Positions 9,258-19,004 of a DNA stretch of 34,607 nt are shown here, one piece after another (positions within the stretch are counted from its first letter, which is position 1; every line of letters starts with the position of its first letter). A program made the position numbers and the translations under genes. This DNA is from Frateuria sp. (GTDB taxonomy: Bacteria; Pseudomonadota; Gammaproteobacteria; Xanthomonadales; Rhodanobacteraceae): the NCBI RefSeq assembly GCF_013362045.1, contig NZ_JABFWW010000053.1:1-34607 (forward strand). The letters run 5' to 3'. The notes under the pieces are model-generated. The model was not told where the DNA came from and made no database searches. It worked only from the letters and a program-made list of their open reading frames with translations.

Positions 9258-10583
9258 CTACATGGCCGGGAAACGCCGGCGACGCAGCAGCACGCACGCC
9301 ACCGCCATGCCCAACACCGCGGTCGCCGCCACGTAGTGTGCCGGCGCAAGGACGCCGAAGCGCCTCATAAGCAGGCCGATCAACGGTGGCGTCAGTCCGC
9401 CGAACAATGCATAGGCGAGGTTGTACGAGGCCGACAGTCCCGAGAAGCGCACCGCCGGCGGGAACGCCTCCACCATCAGCACCGGCACCACGCCGACCAC
9501 GCCCACCGCCAGACCCGCCAGTGCGTACAGCGCGATGAAATGCGCGCCGCCGGCAGCGAGGTCCAGATACAGCGCATAGCCGGCCAGCAACAACCCGGCC
9601 GCGCCCGCCAGCAGCGTCCGTGCCGGGCCGATGCGATCGGACAGGATGCCGTAGCACAGGCAACCGGCGGCCAGCGCGGCCGAGGCGAGGTTGTTGCCCA
9701 GGAACGCCCGCGCCGGCGTCACGTGGAAGGCCGACTGCACCAGCGAAGGCGTCATCAGGATCAGCACCACCACCGCCGCGGTGAGCATCCAGGTGACCAG
9801 CATCGACAGCAACACCGCCGGCCGGTGCCGCGCCGCCACCTGCGCCAGCGGCAAGCCGGCGACCAGCTCGCGCCGTGCGTGCATCGCCTCGAACACCGGC
9901 GTCTCGCTAAGCCAGCGGCGCAGCCATACGGCAAGCAGGCCGAACACGCCGCCGAGCAGGAACGGCAGCCGCCAGCCGTGGTCCAGCAATGCTGCCGGCG
10001 CCAGCGCGCGGCTGATCCACGCCGCCACCAGCGAACCGAGCAGGATGCCTACGGTCAGGCCCGAGGTCAGGCTGGCGCAGGCGAAGCCGATCCGCCGGGG
10101 CGGCACGTGCTCGGCCACGAACACCCACGCGCCGGGAACCTCGCCGCCTACCGCGATGCCTTGCACGATCCGCAGCAGCAACAGCAGCAGCGGCGCCAGC
10201 ATGCCGACTTGCGCATACACCGGCAGCAGGCCAATGCCCAGCGTCGGCAACGCCATCAGGAACACGCTCAGGGTGAACATGCGCTTGCGCCCCAGCTTGT
10301 CGCCGTAATGCGCCATCACGATGCCGCCCAGCGGCCGGGCCAGGTAACCGGCGGCAAAGATGCCGTAGACCTTCAGCTGGGCCAGCCACGGCGCGCTGTC
10401 CGGAGGGAAGAACAACTGGCTGAGCGGCAGGGCGAAGAATACGAACACCACGAAGTCGTAGAACTCGAGCGCTCCGCCCAATGCGGCCAAGGCCAGCGTG
10501 CGCGCGTCCGAGCGGTTCAGCGGTCGGGCGAGGTCCGCGGAAAGCGCCGCGGTACCCACTGGCGAGCCAGCCGCGGCCGCCAT
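9258..10583 (-). CDS. MFS transporter, metabolite:H+ symporter (MHS) type
   Basis: A 441-residue inner-membrane secondary transporter with twelve predicted transmembrane helices. The first helix motif [18 protein letters not shown], the loop [17 protein letters not shown] and the segment [22 protein letters not shown] are typical of the MHS group (ProP, citrate and alpha-ketoglutarate permeases). The substrate is probably an organic acid or osmolyte but cannot be assigned. The start at 10583 ([11 protein letters not shown]) is preferred over the track start at 10643, because it overlaps the stop of the upstream small membrane gene as TGATG, a translational-coupling arrangement. Confidence 0.85.
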   Translation of the reverse strand: MAAAAGSPVGTAALSADLARPLNRSDARTLALAALGGALEFYDFVVFVFFALPLSQLFFPPDSAPWLAQLKVYGIFAAGYLARPLGGIVMAHYGDKLGRKRMFTLSVFLMALPTLGIGLLPVYAQVGMLAPLLLLLLRIVQGIAVGGEVPGAWVFVAEHVPPRRIGFACASLTSGLTVGILLGSLVAAWISRALAPAALLDHGWRLPFLLGGVFGLLAVWLRRWLSETPVFEAMHARRELVAGLPLAQVAARHRPAVLLSMLVTWMLTAAVVVLILMTPSLVQSAFHVTPARAFLGNNLASAALAAGCLCYGILSDRIGPARTLLAGAAGLLLAGYALYLDLAAGGAHFIALYALAGLAVGVVGVVPVLMVEAFPPAVRFSGLSASYNLAYALFGGLTPPLIGLLMRRFGVLAPAHYVAATAVLGMAVACVLLRRRRFPAM

Positions 10584-10747
10584 CAGGACCGCTTGCCCTT
10601 GAACAGCATGCTCACGCCGACCGCGATCACCGCCAGCGGCCACCAGGTAGCCAGCAACTGGCCCAGGTGCAGGTCGAAACCGAAATTGCGCAGCAGGAAC
10701 AGCAGGCCGATCACGATCAGGAGGACGCCGGGCACGTTCGGACGCAT
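10583..10747 (-). CDS. Small two-helix membrane protein, LiaF/DUF5668-like
   Basis: A 54-residue protein. It has a short Pro-containing N-terminus (MRPNVPGVLL) and two hydrophobic helices separated by a short loop with NFGFDLHLGQ and a Trp-Trp-Pro motif. It ends in a basic tail, KGKRS. The pattern matches the LiaI-LiaF-like transmembrane region (DUF5668) often seen as stand-alone small proteins. The start MRPNVPG is preferred because the upstream 38 track residues look non-coding. The stop overlaps the MFS start by one base. Function unknown. Confidence 0.65.
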   Translation of the reverse strand: MRPNVPGVLLIVIGLLFLLRNFGFDLHLGQLLATWWPLAVIAVGVSMLFKGKRS

Positions 10748-10817
10748 GGGTGGCTTCTCGCGGGACAGGAAGCGGCCACTGTGCGCAGGTGCGGGCGCAG
10801 CGTCAATGCCGGCCAGT

Positions 10818-12263
10818 TCAGGCCTCGGCAAAGGGGAACGCGAGCACGTCGGCGATGCCATCCGTGCCGGCCAGGCACATCAGCAGCCGCTCGACGCCCA
10901 GCGCGACGCCGGCGCAGGCCGGCAGGGCGTCGAGCACAGCCAGCAGCCGCTCGTCGATCGGCACCTCGCGCAGGCCGCGGGCGCGCCGCACGGCGTTGTC
11001 GCGGTCGAAGCGACCGCGCTGCTCGGCGGCGTCGTTGAGTTCGTGGTAGCCGTTGGCCAGTTCGTAGGGGCCCAGGTAGAGCTCGAAGCGTTCGGCCACC
11101 GGCGGGTCGTCCGGGCGGATGCGGGCAAGCGCGCACTGGCTGGCCGGGTAGTCGTGGATCACGGTGATGCGGTCGCGCGGGAAGGCTGGCTGCATGCGGT
11201 GGGTGATCAGCAGGTCCAGCCAGTCGTCGCGGGTCAGGCCTGCGGGGTCGACATTCGATCCGGCCAGCGCCTGCTGCAGCGATTCCAACGGCGCGGTAAA
11301 GGGATCGAGGCCCAAGCCATCGAGGAAGATGCCACGGTAGCTGGTTGCCTGCACTTCCGCCTGGCGACCGAGCAGCGCCAGCGTGGCCTGCACCAGTGCC
11401 ACCACCTCCTCCGCCAGCTGCCGGTGATCCCAGCCCAACCGGTACCACTCCAGCATGGTGAATTCGGGATTGTGCCGCCCGCCCGCTTCGCCGTTGCGGA
11501 ACACGCGACCCAGCTCGTAGCAGTCGCCCACGCCCGCGGCCAGCAGTCGCTTGAGCGGAAACTCGGGCGAGGTGCGCAGCCAGCGCTCGCGTGCACCCGC
11601 ATCGACGTGGCCGCTGAAGGCGGTAGTGAAGCTTTCGATGTTGGGGTCGGTGTTGCCGGCGGCGGAGAGGATGGGGGTTTCCACCTCCAGCACGTTGCGG
11701 TCGGCGAAGAAGGAGCGGATCAGGCGATAGACGTCGGCGCGCAGGCGCAGGGCCGAGGCAAAGGCCTCCCCCTCTCCCCACCCCTCTCCCCCCGCCGTGC
11801 GGAGGGGAAGGGGGCTGGAAGGCTGCCGCGAGTTGGAAGGCTGGAGCGAGTTTGCGGAGAACGAGTCGGAAGGCTGCGGCGGGCTTGCCTGGCTCCCTCT
11901 CCCCCGGCGACGCCGGGGGAGAGGGTTGGGGAGAGGGGAAGGCCTTTCGCCCAGGACCTGGACGATCGCTTCGAGCACATCGCCCGTGCGCAGCAGCACC
12001 TCGTCGCTCCAGAAGCGCAGGACTTTGAACCCGGCCCGCTCTAGCATTTGGGTTCGACGGGCGTCGTAAGCCTGCTGTTCGCCATGCTGGCCACCGTCGA
12101 GCTCCACGATCAGTTGGTGTTCCACGCAGCAGAAGTCCGCGTAGTACCCGGCGACCGGGTGCTGGCGGCGGAACTTGGCGCCCAGTTGTACTGCGCGCAG
12201 ATGCGACCAGAGCTTGGCCTCTGCATCGGTCTGGCTGCGGCGCAGTGGTTCGGCGCGATCCAT
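10818..12263 (-). CDS. epmA: DUF559 nuclease-like domain fused in frame to EF-P beta-lysine ligase (EpmA)
   Basis: One uninterrupted 481-codon frame. Residues 1-107 form a DUF559 domain, about 108-168 are a low-complexity linker encoded by a GC-rich repeat, and about 169-481 are a complete EpmA/PoxA/GenX class II aminoacyl-tRNA-synthetase-like core. EpmA attaches (R)-beta-lysine to elongation factor P. Its motifs are present: FFADRNVLEVETP, motif 2 RVFRNGEAGG with HNPEFTMLEWYR, ELANGYHELNDA, and motif 3 GVALGVERLLM. Compared with E. coli EpmA only about a dozen N-terminal residues are missing. No in-frame ATG, GTG or TTG was found between the repeat and the EpmA core, so the DUF559 ATG (with AGGAG upstream) is the visible start. 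An unusual EpmA start codon or a frameshift-maintained arrangement is not excluded. Confidence 0.75.
   Translation of the reverse strand: MDRAEPLRRSQTDAEAKLWSHLRAVQLGAKFRRQHPVAGYYADFCCVEHQLIVELDGGQHGEQQAYDARRTQMLERAGFKVLRFWSDEVLLRTGDVLEAIVQVLGERPSPLPNPLPRRRRGRGSQASPPQPSDSFSANSLQPSNSRQPSSPLPLRTAGGEGWGEGEAFASALRLRADVYRLIRSFFADRNVLEVETPILSAAGNTDPNIESFTTAFSGHVDAGARERWLRTSPEFPLKRLLAAGVGDCYELGRVFRNGEAGGRHNPEFTMLEWYRLGWDHRQLAEEVVALVQATLALLGRQAEVQATSYRGIFLDGLGLDPFTAPLESLQQALAGSNVDPAGLTRDDWLDLLITHRMQPAFPRDRITVIHDYPASQCALARIRPDDPPVAERFELYLGPYELANGYHELNDAAEQRGRFDRDNAVRRARGLREVPIDERLLAVLDALPACAGVALGVERLLMCLAGTDGIADVLAFPFAEA
11760..11947. repeat. 188-bp GC-rich element with inverted termini (copy A)
   Basis: The two ends are imperfect inverted repeats of about 30 bp. 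Each starts AAAGGCCT and continues into CCCCTCTCCCC and CCCTCTCCCCC blocks, followed by GC-rich hairpins such as CCCCCGGCGACGCCGGGGG. The centre holds three spaced copies of GGAAGGCTG. The element lies between the DUF559 and EpmA coding parts. It is translated as the Pro/Ser/Arg-rich linker without a stop codon in that frame. Confidence 0.8.
11942..12263 (-). other. DUF559 (PD-(D/E)XK-like endonuclease) coding segment
   Basis: This is the N-terminal module of the fused ORF. It has the usual DUF559 order: an N-terminal helix with QTDAEAKLWSHLRA, then LGAKFRRQHPVAGYYADFCC, then LIVELDGGQH, then RTQMLERAGFKVLRFWSDEV. The Asp in YYADF and the Glu in VELDGG fit the PD-(D/E)XK nuclease fold related to Vsr. 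At 107 residues it is a complete domain. It is exactly bracketed by repeat copies A and B, unlike any neighbouring gene. The biological role of stand-alone DUF559 proteins is not established. Confidence 0.8.
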
Positions 12264-12282
12264 CGCCTCTTCTCCTTGGTTG

Positions 12283-12395
12283 AAAGGCCTCTCCACCGGC
12301 TGCGCCGGGGGAGAGGGAGCTACGGCGCGCAAGCTCGAGACTCCCTCTCCCCCGGCCACGCCGGGCGAGACAGCCGGGGAGAGGAGGAGGCCTTT
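12283..12395. repeat. 113-bp GC-rich element with inverted termini (copy B)
   Basis: It starts AAAGGCCT and ends AGGCCTTT. Inside are inverted arms containing GCCGGGGGAGAGGGAG and its complement CTCCCTCTCCCCCGGC, around a short centre. It lies between the ligA stop and the DUF559 start, within 20 bases of the DUF559 ATG. The termini match copy A, but the interior is shorter and differs, so the pair is not a simple duplication. Confidence 0.78.
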
Positions 12396-12400
12396 GCTTC

Positions 12401-14788
<2,388 letters not shown>

Positions 14789-14894
14789 TTAGCGACACGC
14801 CCTCCGCGCCGGCAGGCCGCGGCTAAGGGAACCGAAAGGCCGCCGCGCTAGCGTGCCGGTGGCGGGCGGCGCGGGGCCGCCCCGGAGGTGCGCC

Positions 14895-15518
14895 ATGCGC
14901 CTGTCGCGGATCTGTTCCTGCCTGCTCGCCCTGGCTGTTTCCAGCACGGCCTGCGCCGGCGGCGGCCCGTTCGGCATCGATCACCGCCTGCATTACGACA
15001 ACCGCGGCATCTGGAATCGCAATGACCAGAACGCGCTGCTGTACGGCACCATCGTCACGGTGGGCGTCGGCGCGCTGGCGTTCGGCGACCAGGACAAGCT
15101 GGGCGACACGTTCTGGCGCTCGGTCGATGCCATGGTCGTCACCAGCGTGAGCACCGAGGCGCTCAAGTACACCTTCCGGCGCGAGCGGCCTTCACAGACC
15201 GACGACCCCGACCGCTTCTTCAAAGGCCACTCGCAGAGCTTCCCCAGTGGCGAGGTCGCCGCGATCTCGGCCGCGGTGACCCCGTTCATCGCCAACTACG
15301 GCAGCGATCATCCGGCCGTCTATGCCCTGGCCCTGCTGCCGGCCTACGACGCGGTGGCGCGGATGAAGGTGCGCGGCCACTGGCAGAGCGACGTGCTGGT
15401 GGGCGCGGCGATCGGCACCGGCATCGGCATCTGGGCCTCGCGCCGCGACTCGCCGCTGATCGTCGGCTGGCTGCCGGGCGGCTTCAGCGTGGGCTTCGTG
15501 CACCATTTCAAGCCGTGA
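14895..15518 (+). CDS. PAP2-family membrane/periplasmic phosphatase-like protein
   Basis: A 207-residue protein with an N-terminal signal (ICSCLLALAVSSTACA; the final cysteine could also mark a lipobox-like site). Phosphatidic-acid-phosphatase-2 motifs follow: K-x6-RP in KYTFRRERP, a PSG motif in SFPSGEVAAI, and R-x5-H-x3-D in ARMKVRGHWQSDV. The general-acid histidine of the usual PSGH is Glu here, and the SR of motif 3 is AR. Activity may therefore differ from canonical lipid phosphatases. The start at 14895 is supported by GGAGG seven bases upstream. It is divergent from ligA and convergent with rnk, 7 bases apart. Confidence 0.82.
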   Translation: MRLSRICSCLLALAVSSTACAGGGPFGIDHRLHYDNRGIWNRNDQNALLYGTIVTVGVGALAFGDQDKLGDTFWRSVDAMVVTSVSTEALKYTFRRERPSQTDDPDRFFKGHSQSFPSGEVAAISAAVTPFIANYGSDHPAVYALALLPAYDAVARMKVRGHWQSDVLVGAAIGTGIGIWASRRDSPLIVGWLPGGFSVGFVHHFKP

Positions 15519-15525
15519 GGATTCC

Positions 15526-15933
15526 TCAGCGATGCAGGTCGCCCGCGGCCTCGGGCTGGTAGGCGATCTCCAGCACGCGCAGCCGGCGCGACTGGCTGCC
15601 GGGCATCGGCCAGTCGATCTCCTGGCCACAGGCGAGCCCGAGCAGCGCGCTACCCACGGGAGCCAGGATCGACACCGTGCCCGGCTTGCCGGCCGCGCCC
15701 GGATACACCAGGGTCACGGTGAGCCGCTCGCCGGTGTCCTCTTCGCCGAAGGTGACGGTGGAATTCATGGTGACCACGTCCGGCGGCATCGCGTTGGGCT
15801 CGCTCAGTTCGGCCCGATCCAGCTCGGCCCGCAACGCCGCGTGCTGCTGTGCCTGCTCCGGCGGCAGCCGGTCGAGCAGGCTCTCGATGCGCTCCACATC
15901 CAGGCGGGACAGCGTGATGGCGGGCCGAGGCAT
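15526..15933 (-). CDS. rnk: Nucleoside diphosphate kinase regulator (Rnk/GreA-like)
   Basis: A 135-residue Rnk-type protein. It has a short N-terminal helical region (ITLSRLDVERIESLLDRLPP and a Gln/Ala-rich helix) and a GreA/GreB C-terminal FKBP-like domain with VVTMNSTVTFGEEDTGE, LTVTLVYPG, ILAPVGSALLGLACGQEIDW and a terminal LRVLEIAYQPEA. Rnk binds RNA polymerase in the secondary-channel region but lacks the full GreA coiled coil. The start at 15933 is chosen over the longer track ORF because homologues begin near MPRPAITLSRLD, and AGGAG lies upstream. A 36-base hairpin lies in its 5' leader. Confidence 0.88.
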   Translation of the reverse strand: MPRPAITLSRLDVERIESLLDRLPPEQAQQHAALRAELDRAELSEPNAMPPDVVTMNSTVTFGEEDTGERLTVTLVYPGAAGKPGTVSILAPVGSALLGLACGQEIDWPMPGSQSRRLRVLEIAYQPEAAGDLHR

Positions 15934-15959
15934 GGCAAGGATCTCCTGGGGACGAAAAG

Positions 15960-15995
15960 CACACGCGCCAGAGCGCGCACGCTCCAGCGCGTGTG
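15960..15995 (-). promoter_or_regulatory. Strong hairpin in the rnk 5' leader
   Basis: CACACGCGC pairs perfectly with GCGCGTGTG. Inside, after a symmetric CA/CA internal loop, GAGCG pairs with CGCTC around a CGCA tetraloop. It lies 26 bases upstream of the rnk ATG, outside the ribosome binding site, in a 149-bp divergent region. It could affect mRNA stability or attenuate transcription, or act as a DNA operator. The function is inferred from structure only. Confidence 0.5.
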
Positions 15996-16010
15996 ATGGG
16001 CTCGTGACGT

Positions 16011-16029
16011 GCGTTTCGGAATGAAACGC
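16011..16029. promoter_or_regulatory. 19-bp palindrome between rnk and the DHA2 transporter
   Basis: GCGTTTC-GGAAT-GAAACGC is a perfect 7-bp inverted repeat with a 5-base spacer, near the middle of the divergent intergenic region. Its size and position fit a dimeric repressor site controlling one or both genes. No regulator gene is adjacent. Confidence 0.42.
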
Positions 16030-16082
16030 CCTCTGACTTTGGTGTCGCCCGAGGGGAAAAGCAACCCACCCCAACGGGTAAC

Positions 16083-17543
16083 ATGGACGGCATGCCCGAT
16101 GCCGTATCTCCCGTCCTCCTCCCTCCAGCGACTGAAGAGATACCGGACATCCCCACGCGGGAGCGCTACCGCGGCCTGATCTGGCTGGTTTCGGCCGCGT
16201 TCTTCATGCAGGCGCTCGATTCGACCATCGTCAACACGGCCGTGCCCGCGATGGCCGACGCGCTGGACGTCACCCCGCTGGGCATGCGCAGCGCGCTGAC
16301 CAGCTACGTGCTGACCCTAGCCATCCTGATTCCGGCCAGCCCGTGGCTGTGCGACCGCTTCGGCACGCGCCGCGTGTTCGGCGCCGCCATCGCGGTGTTC
16401 GGCCTGGGCTCGCTGTTCTGCGGCATTGCGCAGACGCTGCCCGAACTGGTGGCCGCGCGCGTGATGCAGGGCGTGGGCGGCGCGGCGTTGATGCCGGTGG
16501 GCCGCTACGTGCTGGTGCGCAGCATCGCCAAGCACGAGTTCGTCCGGGTGATGAGCACGGTGGCCACCTTCGGCCTGCTCGGCTCGGTGCTCGGGCCACT
16601 GCTGGGCGGTGCGCTGGTGGAGTTCACCAGCTGGCGGCTGATCTTCCTGATCAACGTGCCGGTGGGCATCGCCGGTTTGTGGATGAACAAGCAGGACATG
16701 CCCGAGTACCGGCTGCGGCACGCCAACCGCTTCGACCTGCTCGGCTTCCTGCTGTTCGGCGCGGCTTCGGCGCTGCTGCTGGCCGCTTCGGAACTGCTCG
16801 GTGCCGAGCACGTGCGCTGGGGGCCGATCGGCGAATACACCGCGCTGGCCCTGCTTATCGGCGTGATCTACGTCTGGCACAGCCAGCGTACGGCGTTTCC
16901 GGTGGCCGACCTGTCGCTGTTGAAGGTGCGCAGCGTGTGGGTGGCGCTGGCCGGCAACCTGTTCACGCGGCTGGGCATCTCCGGCATGTTCCTGCTGCTG
17001 GTGCTGTTCCTGCAGGTCGGCTGCGGCTGGTCGCCGCTGCTGGCCGGCCTGATGATGGTGCCGCAGGCGCTGGGTTCGATCAGCGCCAAATGGCTGGTCA
17101 ACCGCGCGCTGGCGCGACTGGGCTATCGCCGCCTGCTGCTGGGCAATACCTTGCTGGTCGCGTTGCTGCTTGCCTCCTTCGCGCTGTTCGGACGCACCAC
17201 GCCGATGTGGCTGATCGCGGCGATGGTGTTCCTCTACGGCAGCTTCGCCGGCATGCAGAACACGGCGATGAACACGCTGATCTACCACGACCTGGACATC
17301 AGGCACGCCTCGATGGCCTCGTCGATGGCATCGACCGCGCAGTACCTGTCGATGAGCTTCGGCATCGCGCTGGCCACGCTGCTGATGGAGTCGCTGCTGC
17401 AGGGCCACGCGCATAGCGACTACGTGGCGGCGTTCCGCTGGACGGTGCTGATCCTGGCCGCGGTCACCGCCTCGGCCAGCCGCGTGTTCGCCCGCCTGGG
17501 CGCCGACCGCCCTGCCCGCCAGCCAGCCGCGGCCGAGGCTTGA
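16083..17543 (+). CDS. MFS drug transporter, DHA2/EmrB-QacA type
   Basis: A 486-residue inner-membrane exporter with about 14 hydrophobic segments. Family features are the helix-1 motif FFMQALDSTIVNTAVPAMA (motif D1), WLCDRFGTRRVF (motif A), RVMQGVGGAALMPVGR (motif B) and GLLGSVLGPLLGGALVE (motif C, typical of antiporters). These indicate proton-coupled efflux of drugs or other small molecules; the substrate is unknown. The start is the first ATG (16083) or that at 16092; neither has a strong ribosome binding site. It is followed by the nhaD-like gene after 56 bases on the same strand. Confidence 0.88.
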   Translation: MDGMPDAVSPVLLPPATEEIPDIPTRERYRGLIWLVSAAFFMQALDSTIVNTAVPAMADALDVTPLGMRSALTSYVLTLAILIPASPWLCDRFGTRRVFGAAIAVFGLGSLFCGIAQTLPELVAARVMQGVGGAALMPVGRYVLVRSIAKHEFVRVMSTVATFGLLGSVLGPLLGGALVEFTSWRLIFLINVPVGIAGLWMNKQDMPEYRLRHANRFDLLGFLLFGAASALLLAASELLGAEHVRWGPIGEYTALALLIGVIYVWHSQRTAFPVADLSLLKVRSVWVALAGNLFTRLGISGMFLLLVLFLQVGCGWSPLLAGLMMVPQALGSISAKWLVNRALARLGYRRLLLGNTLLVALLLASFALFGRTTPMWLIAAMVFLYGSFAGMQNTAMNTLIYHDLDIRHASMASSMASTAQYLSMSFGIALATLLMESLLQGHAHSDYVAAFRWTVLILAAVTASASRVFARLGADRPARQPAAAEA

Positions 17544-17599
17544 GCCGGGAGGCAGCGCTCACGCCTGCTAACCTTGGGGCGTTTCCCGGGAAGCCATCC

Positions 17600-18976
17600 A
17601 TGCGTTCGTTCTTCCTCCTGGCCGCACTGGCTGGCCTCTTTCCGGTGTCGGCTTCCGCCGCGGACGCCGGCGCCAACTTCCACCTGACCGGCCATCCGGT
17701 CGGCTGGTTCGCACTGGCGTTGTTCGTGCTCGCCTACCTGGCGGTGGTGCTGGAGGAGCGCATCTGCATCGCCAAGTCCAAGCCGGTGATGCTCGCCGCG
17801 GCGCTGATCTGGGGCCTGATCGCCTGGCAGGCGCGTGGCGAGGGCACGGCGGCCGCGCGCGGCGCGTTCGAGGCGATGTTCCTCGAGTACGCCGAGATCT
17901 TCTTCTTCCTGGTGGTGGCGATGACCTACGTCACCGCGATGGGCGAGCGCAACGTGTTCGAGGCCTTGCGTGCGCAACTGACGCGCCGGCGCCTGGGCTA
18001 CCGCGCGCTGTTCTGGATCACCGGGACCATCGCCTTCTTCCTCTCGCCGGTGCTGGACAACCTCACCACCGCACTGGTGATGTCGGCGGTGGTGCTGGCG
18101 GTGGGCGGCGGCCAGCGGCGCTTCGCCACGCTGGCGCTGATCAACCTGGTGGTCGCGGCCAACGCCGGCGGCGCATGGAGCGCGTTCGGCGACATCACCA
18201 CGCTGATGGTGTGGCAGGCGCACAAGGCCGAGTTCTTCGATTTCTTCCGGCTGTTCCCTCCTGCGTTGGCCAACTGGCTGGTGCCGGCCTTCGCCATGCA
18301 TTTCGCGCTCCCCGAGGGTTCGCCCGAACCGGCGCCTGGCCACGCCGGCGTCAAGCCCGGCGGCATCGGCATCTGCCTCACCTTCGCGCTGACCATCGCG
18401 ATCACCGTGGTCGGCAAGCAGTGGCTGGGCATGCCGGCCGCCTACGGCATGCTCGCCGGCCTGGCGCTGCTCAACCTGCTGGCCTCGCGCATCGACCTGC
18501 GCCAGCGCCGCTACGCTCTGGCGCAGGGCATCGAAGAGGAGCCCTATTCGATCTTCCGCATCATCGCCAACGCCGAGTGGGACACGCTCTTGTTCTTCTA
18601 CGGCGTGTTCGGCTGCGTCGGCGGGCTGGCGGCGCTGGGCTACCTCGAGCTGGCTTCGCACGCGCTCTACGGCACGCTGGGCCCCACCTATGCCAACACC
18701 GCCATGGGCGTGCTTTCGGCGGTGATCGACAACATCCCGATCATGTACGCGGTGCTGCAGATGAACCCGCCGATGGACGCGGCGCAATGGCTGCTGATCA
18801 CGCTCACCGCCGGCGTCGGCGGCAGCCTGCTTTCGGTCGGATCGGCTGCCGGCGTGGCGCTGATGGGCGCCTCCGACGGACGCTATACCTTCATGAGCCA
18901 CCTGCGCTGGAGCTGGGCGATCGCGCTGGGCTACGTGGCCAGCATCGCCCTGCACCTGGCCCTCAACGGCGCCTGA
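17600..18976 (+). CDS. nhaD: Na+/H+ antiporter, NhaD type
   Basis: A 458-residue inner-membrane antiporter of the ion transporter superfamily. An N-terminal signal-like helix (FFLLAALAGLFPVSASAADA) is followed by about 12 membrane spans. The conserved NhaD signatures SPVLDNLTTALVM, NAGGAWSAFGDITTLMVW and VIDNIPIMYAVLQM carry the Asp/Asn/Thr residues required for sodium and lithium exchange. The start at 17600 places the signal segment at the N-terminus; the 20 residues before it in the track lack coding character. It is 28 bases upstream of a second cation/proton antiporter, suggesting a sodium or pH homeostasis unit. Confidence 0.9.
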   Translation: MRSFFLLAALAGLFPVSASAADAGANFHLTGHPVGWFALALFVLAYLAVVLEERICIAKSKPVMLAAALIWGLIAWQARGEGTAAARGAFEAMFLEYAEIFFFLVVAMTYVTAMGERNVFEALRAQLTRRRLGYRALFWITGTIAFFLSPVLDNLTTALVMSAVVLAVGGGQRRFATLALINLVVAANAGGAWSAFGDITTLMVWQAHKAEFFDFFRLFPPALANWLVPAFAMHFALPEGSPEPAPGHAGVKPGGIGICLTFALTIAITVVGKQWLGMPAAYGMLAGLALLNLLASRIDLRQRRYALAQGIEEEPYSIFRIIANAEWDTLLFFYGVFGCVGGLAALGYLELASHALYGTLGPTYANTAMGVLSAVIDNIPIMYAVLQMNPPMDAAQWLLITLTAGVGGSLLSVGSAAGVALMGASDGRYTFMSHLRWSWAIALGYVASIALHLALNGA

Positions 18977-19004
18977 TCCGCCATACGGAAGCAGCGAGGA
19001 AACC

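Larger units (their letters stand above)
11760..12395 (-). mobile_element. Putative composite unit: repeat A - DUF559 - repeat B
   Basis: The 636-bp block has outer ends GCAAAGGCCT and AGGCCTTTGC as inverted repeats (counting two flanking bases). Both inner junctions carry AAAGGCCT/AGGCCTTT too. It contains one gene, DUF559. It sits with one end 6 bp from the ligA stop and the other inside what should be the first codons of epmA. No transposase and no clear target-site duplication beyond GC is visible. That it moved as a unit is inference. Confidence 0.5.

Noticed and set aside
9239-9258. GGGTGG/CCACCC inverted repeat between DUF2461 and the MFS gene
   Set aside because: Short stem without T-tract, ending at the MFS stop codon. 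Could be chance in GC-rich sequence.
6376-9663. 1095-residue minus-strand ORF
   Set aside because: It is the in-frame upstream extension of orn through antisense of sbcB and DUF2461. High GC removes stop codons in shadow frames. Only the last 186 residues (from the start with AAGGAGG) are a gene.
8583-12044. 1153-residue plus-strand ORF
   Set aside because: Arg/Gln/His-rich low-complexity translation running through DUF2461 in another frame and antisense to the MFS gene and epmA. No recognisable domain.
11760-12395. CRISPR array
   Set aside because: The repeats are inverted arms of two elements with unequal spacing, not regularly spaced direct repeats with unique spacers, and no cas gene is present.
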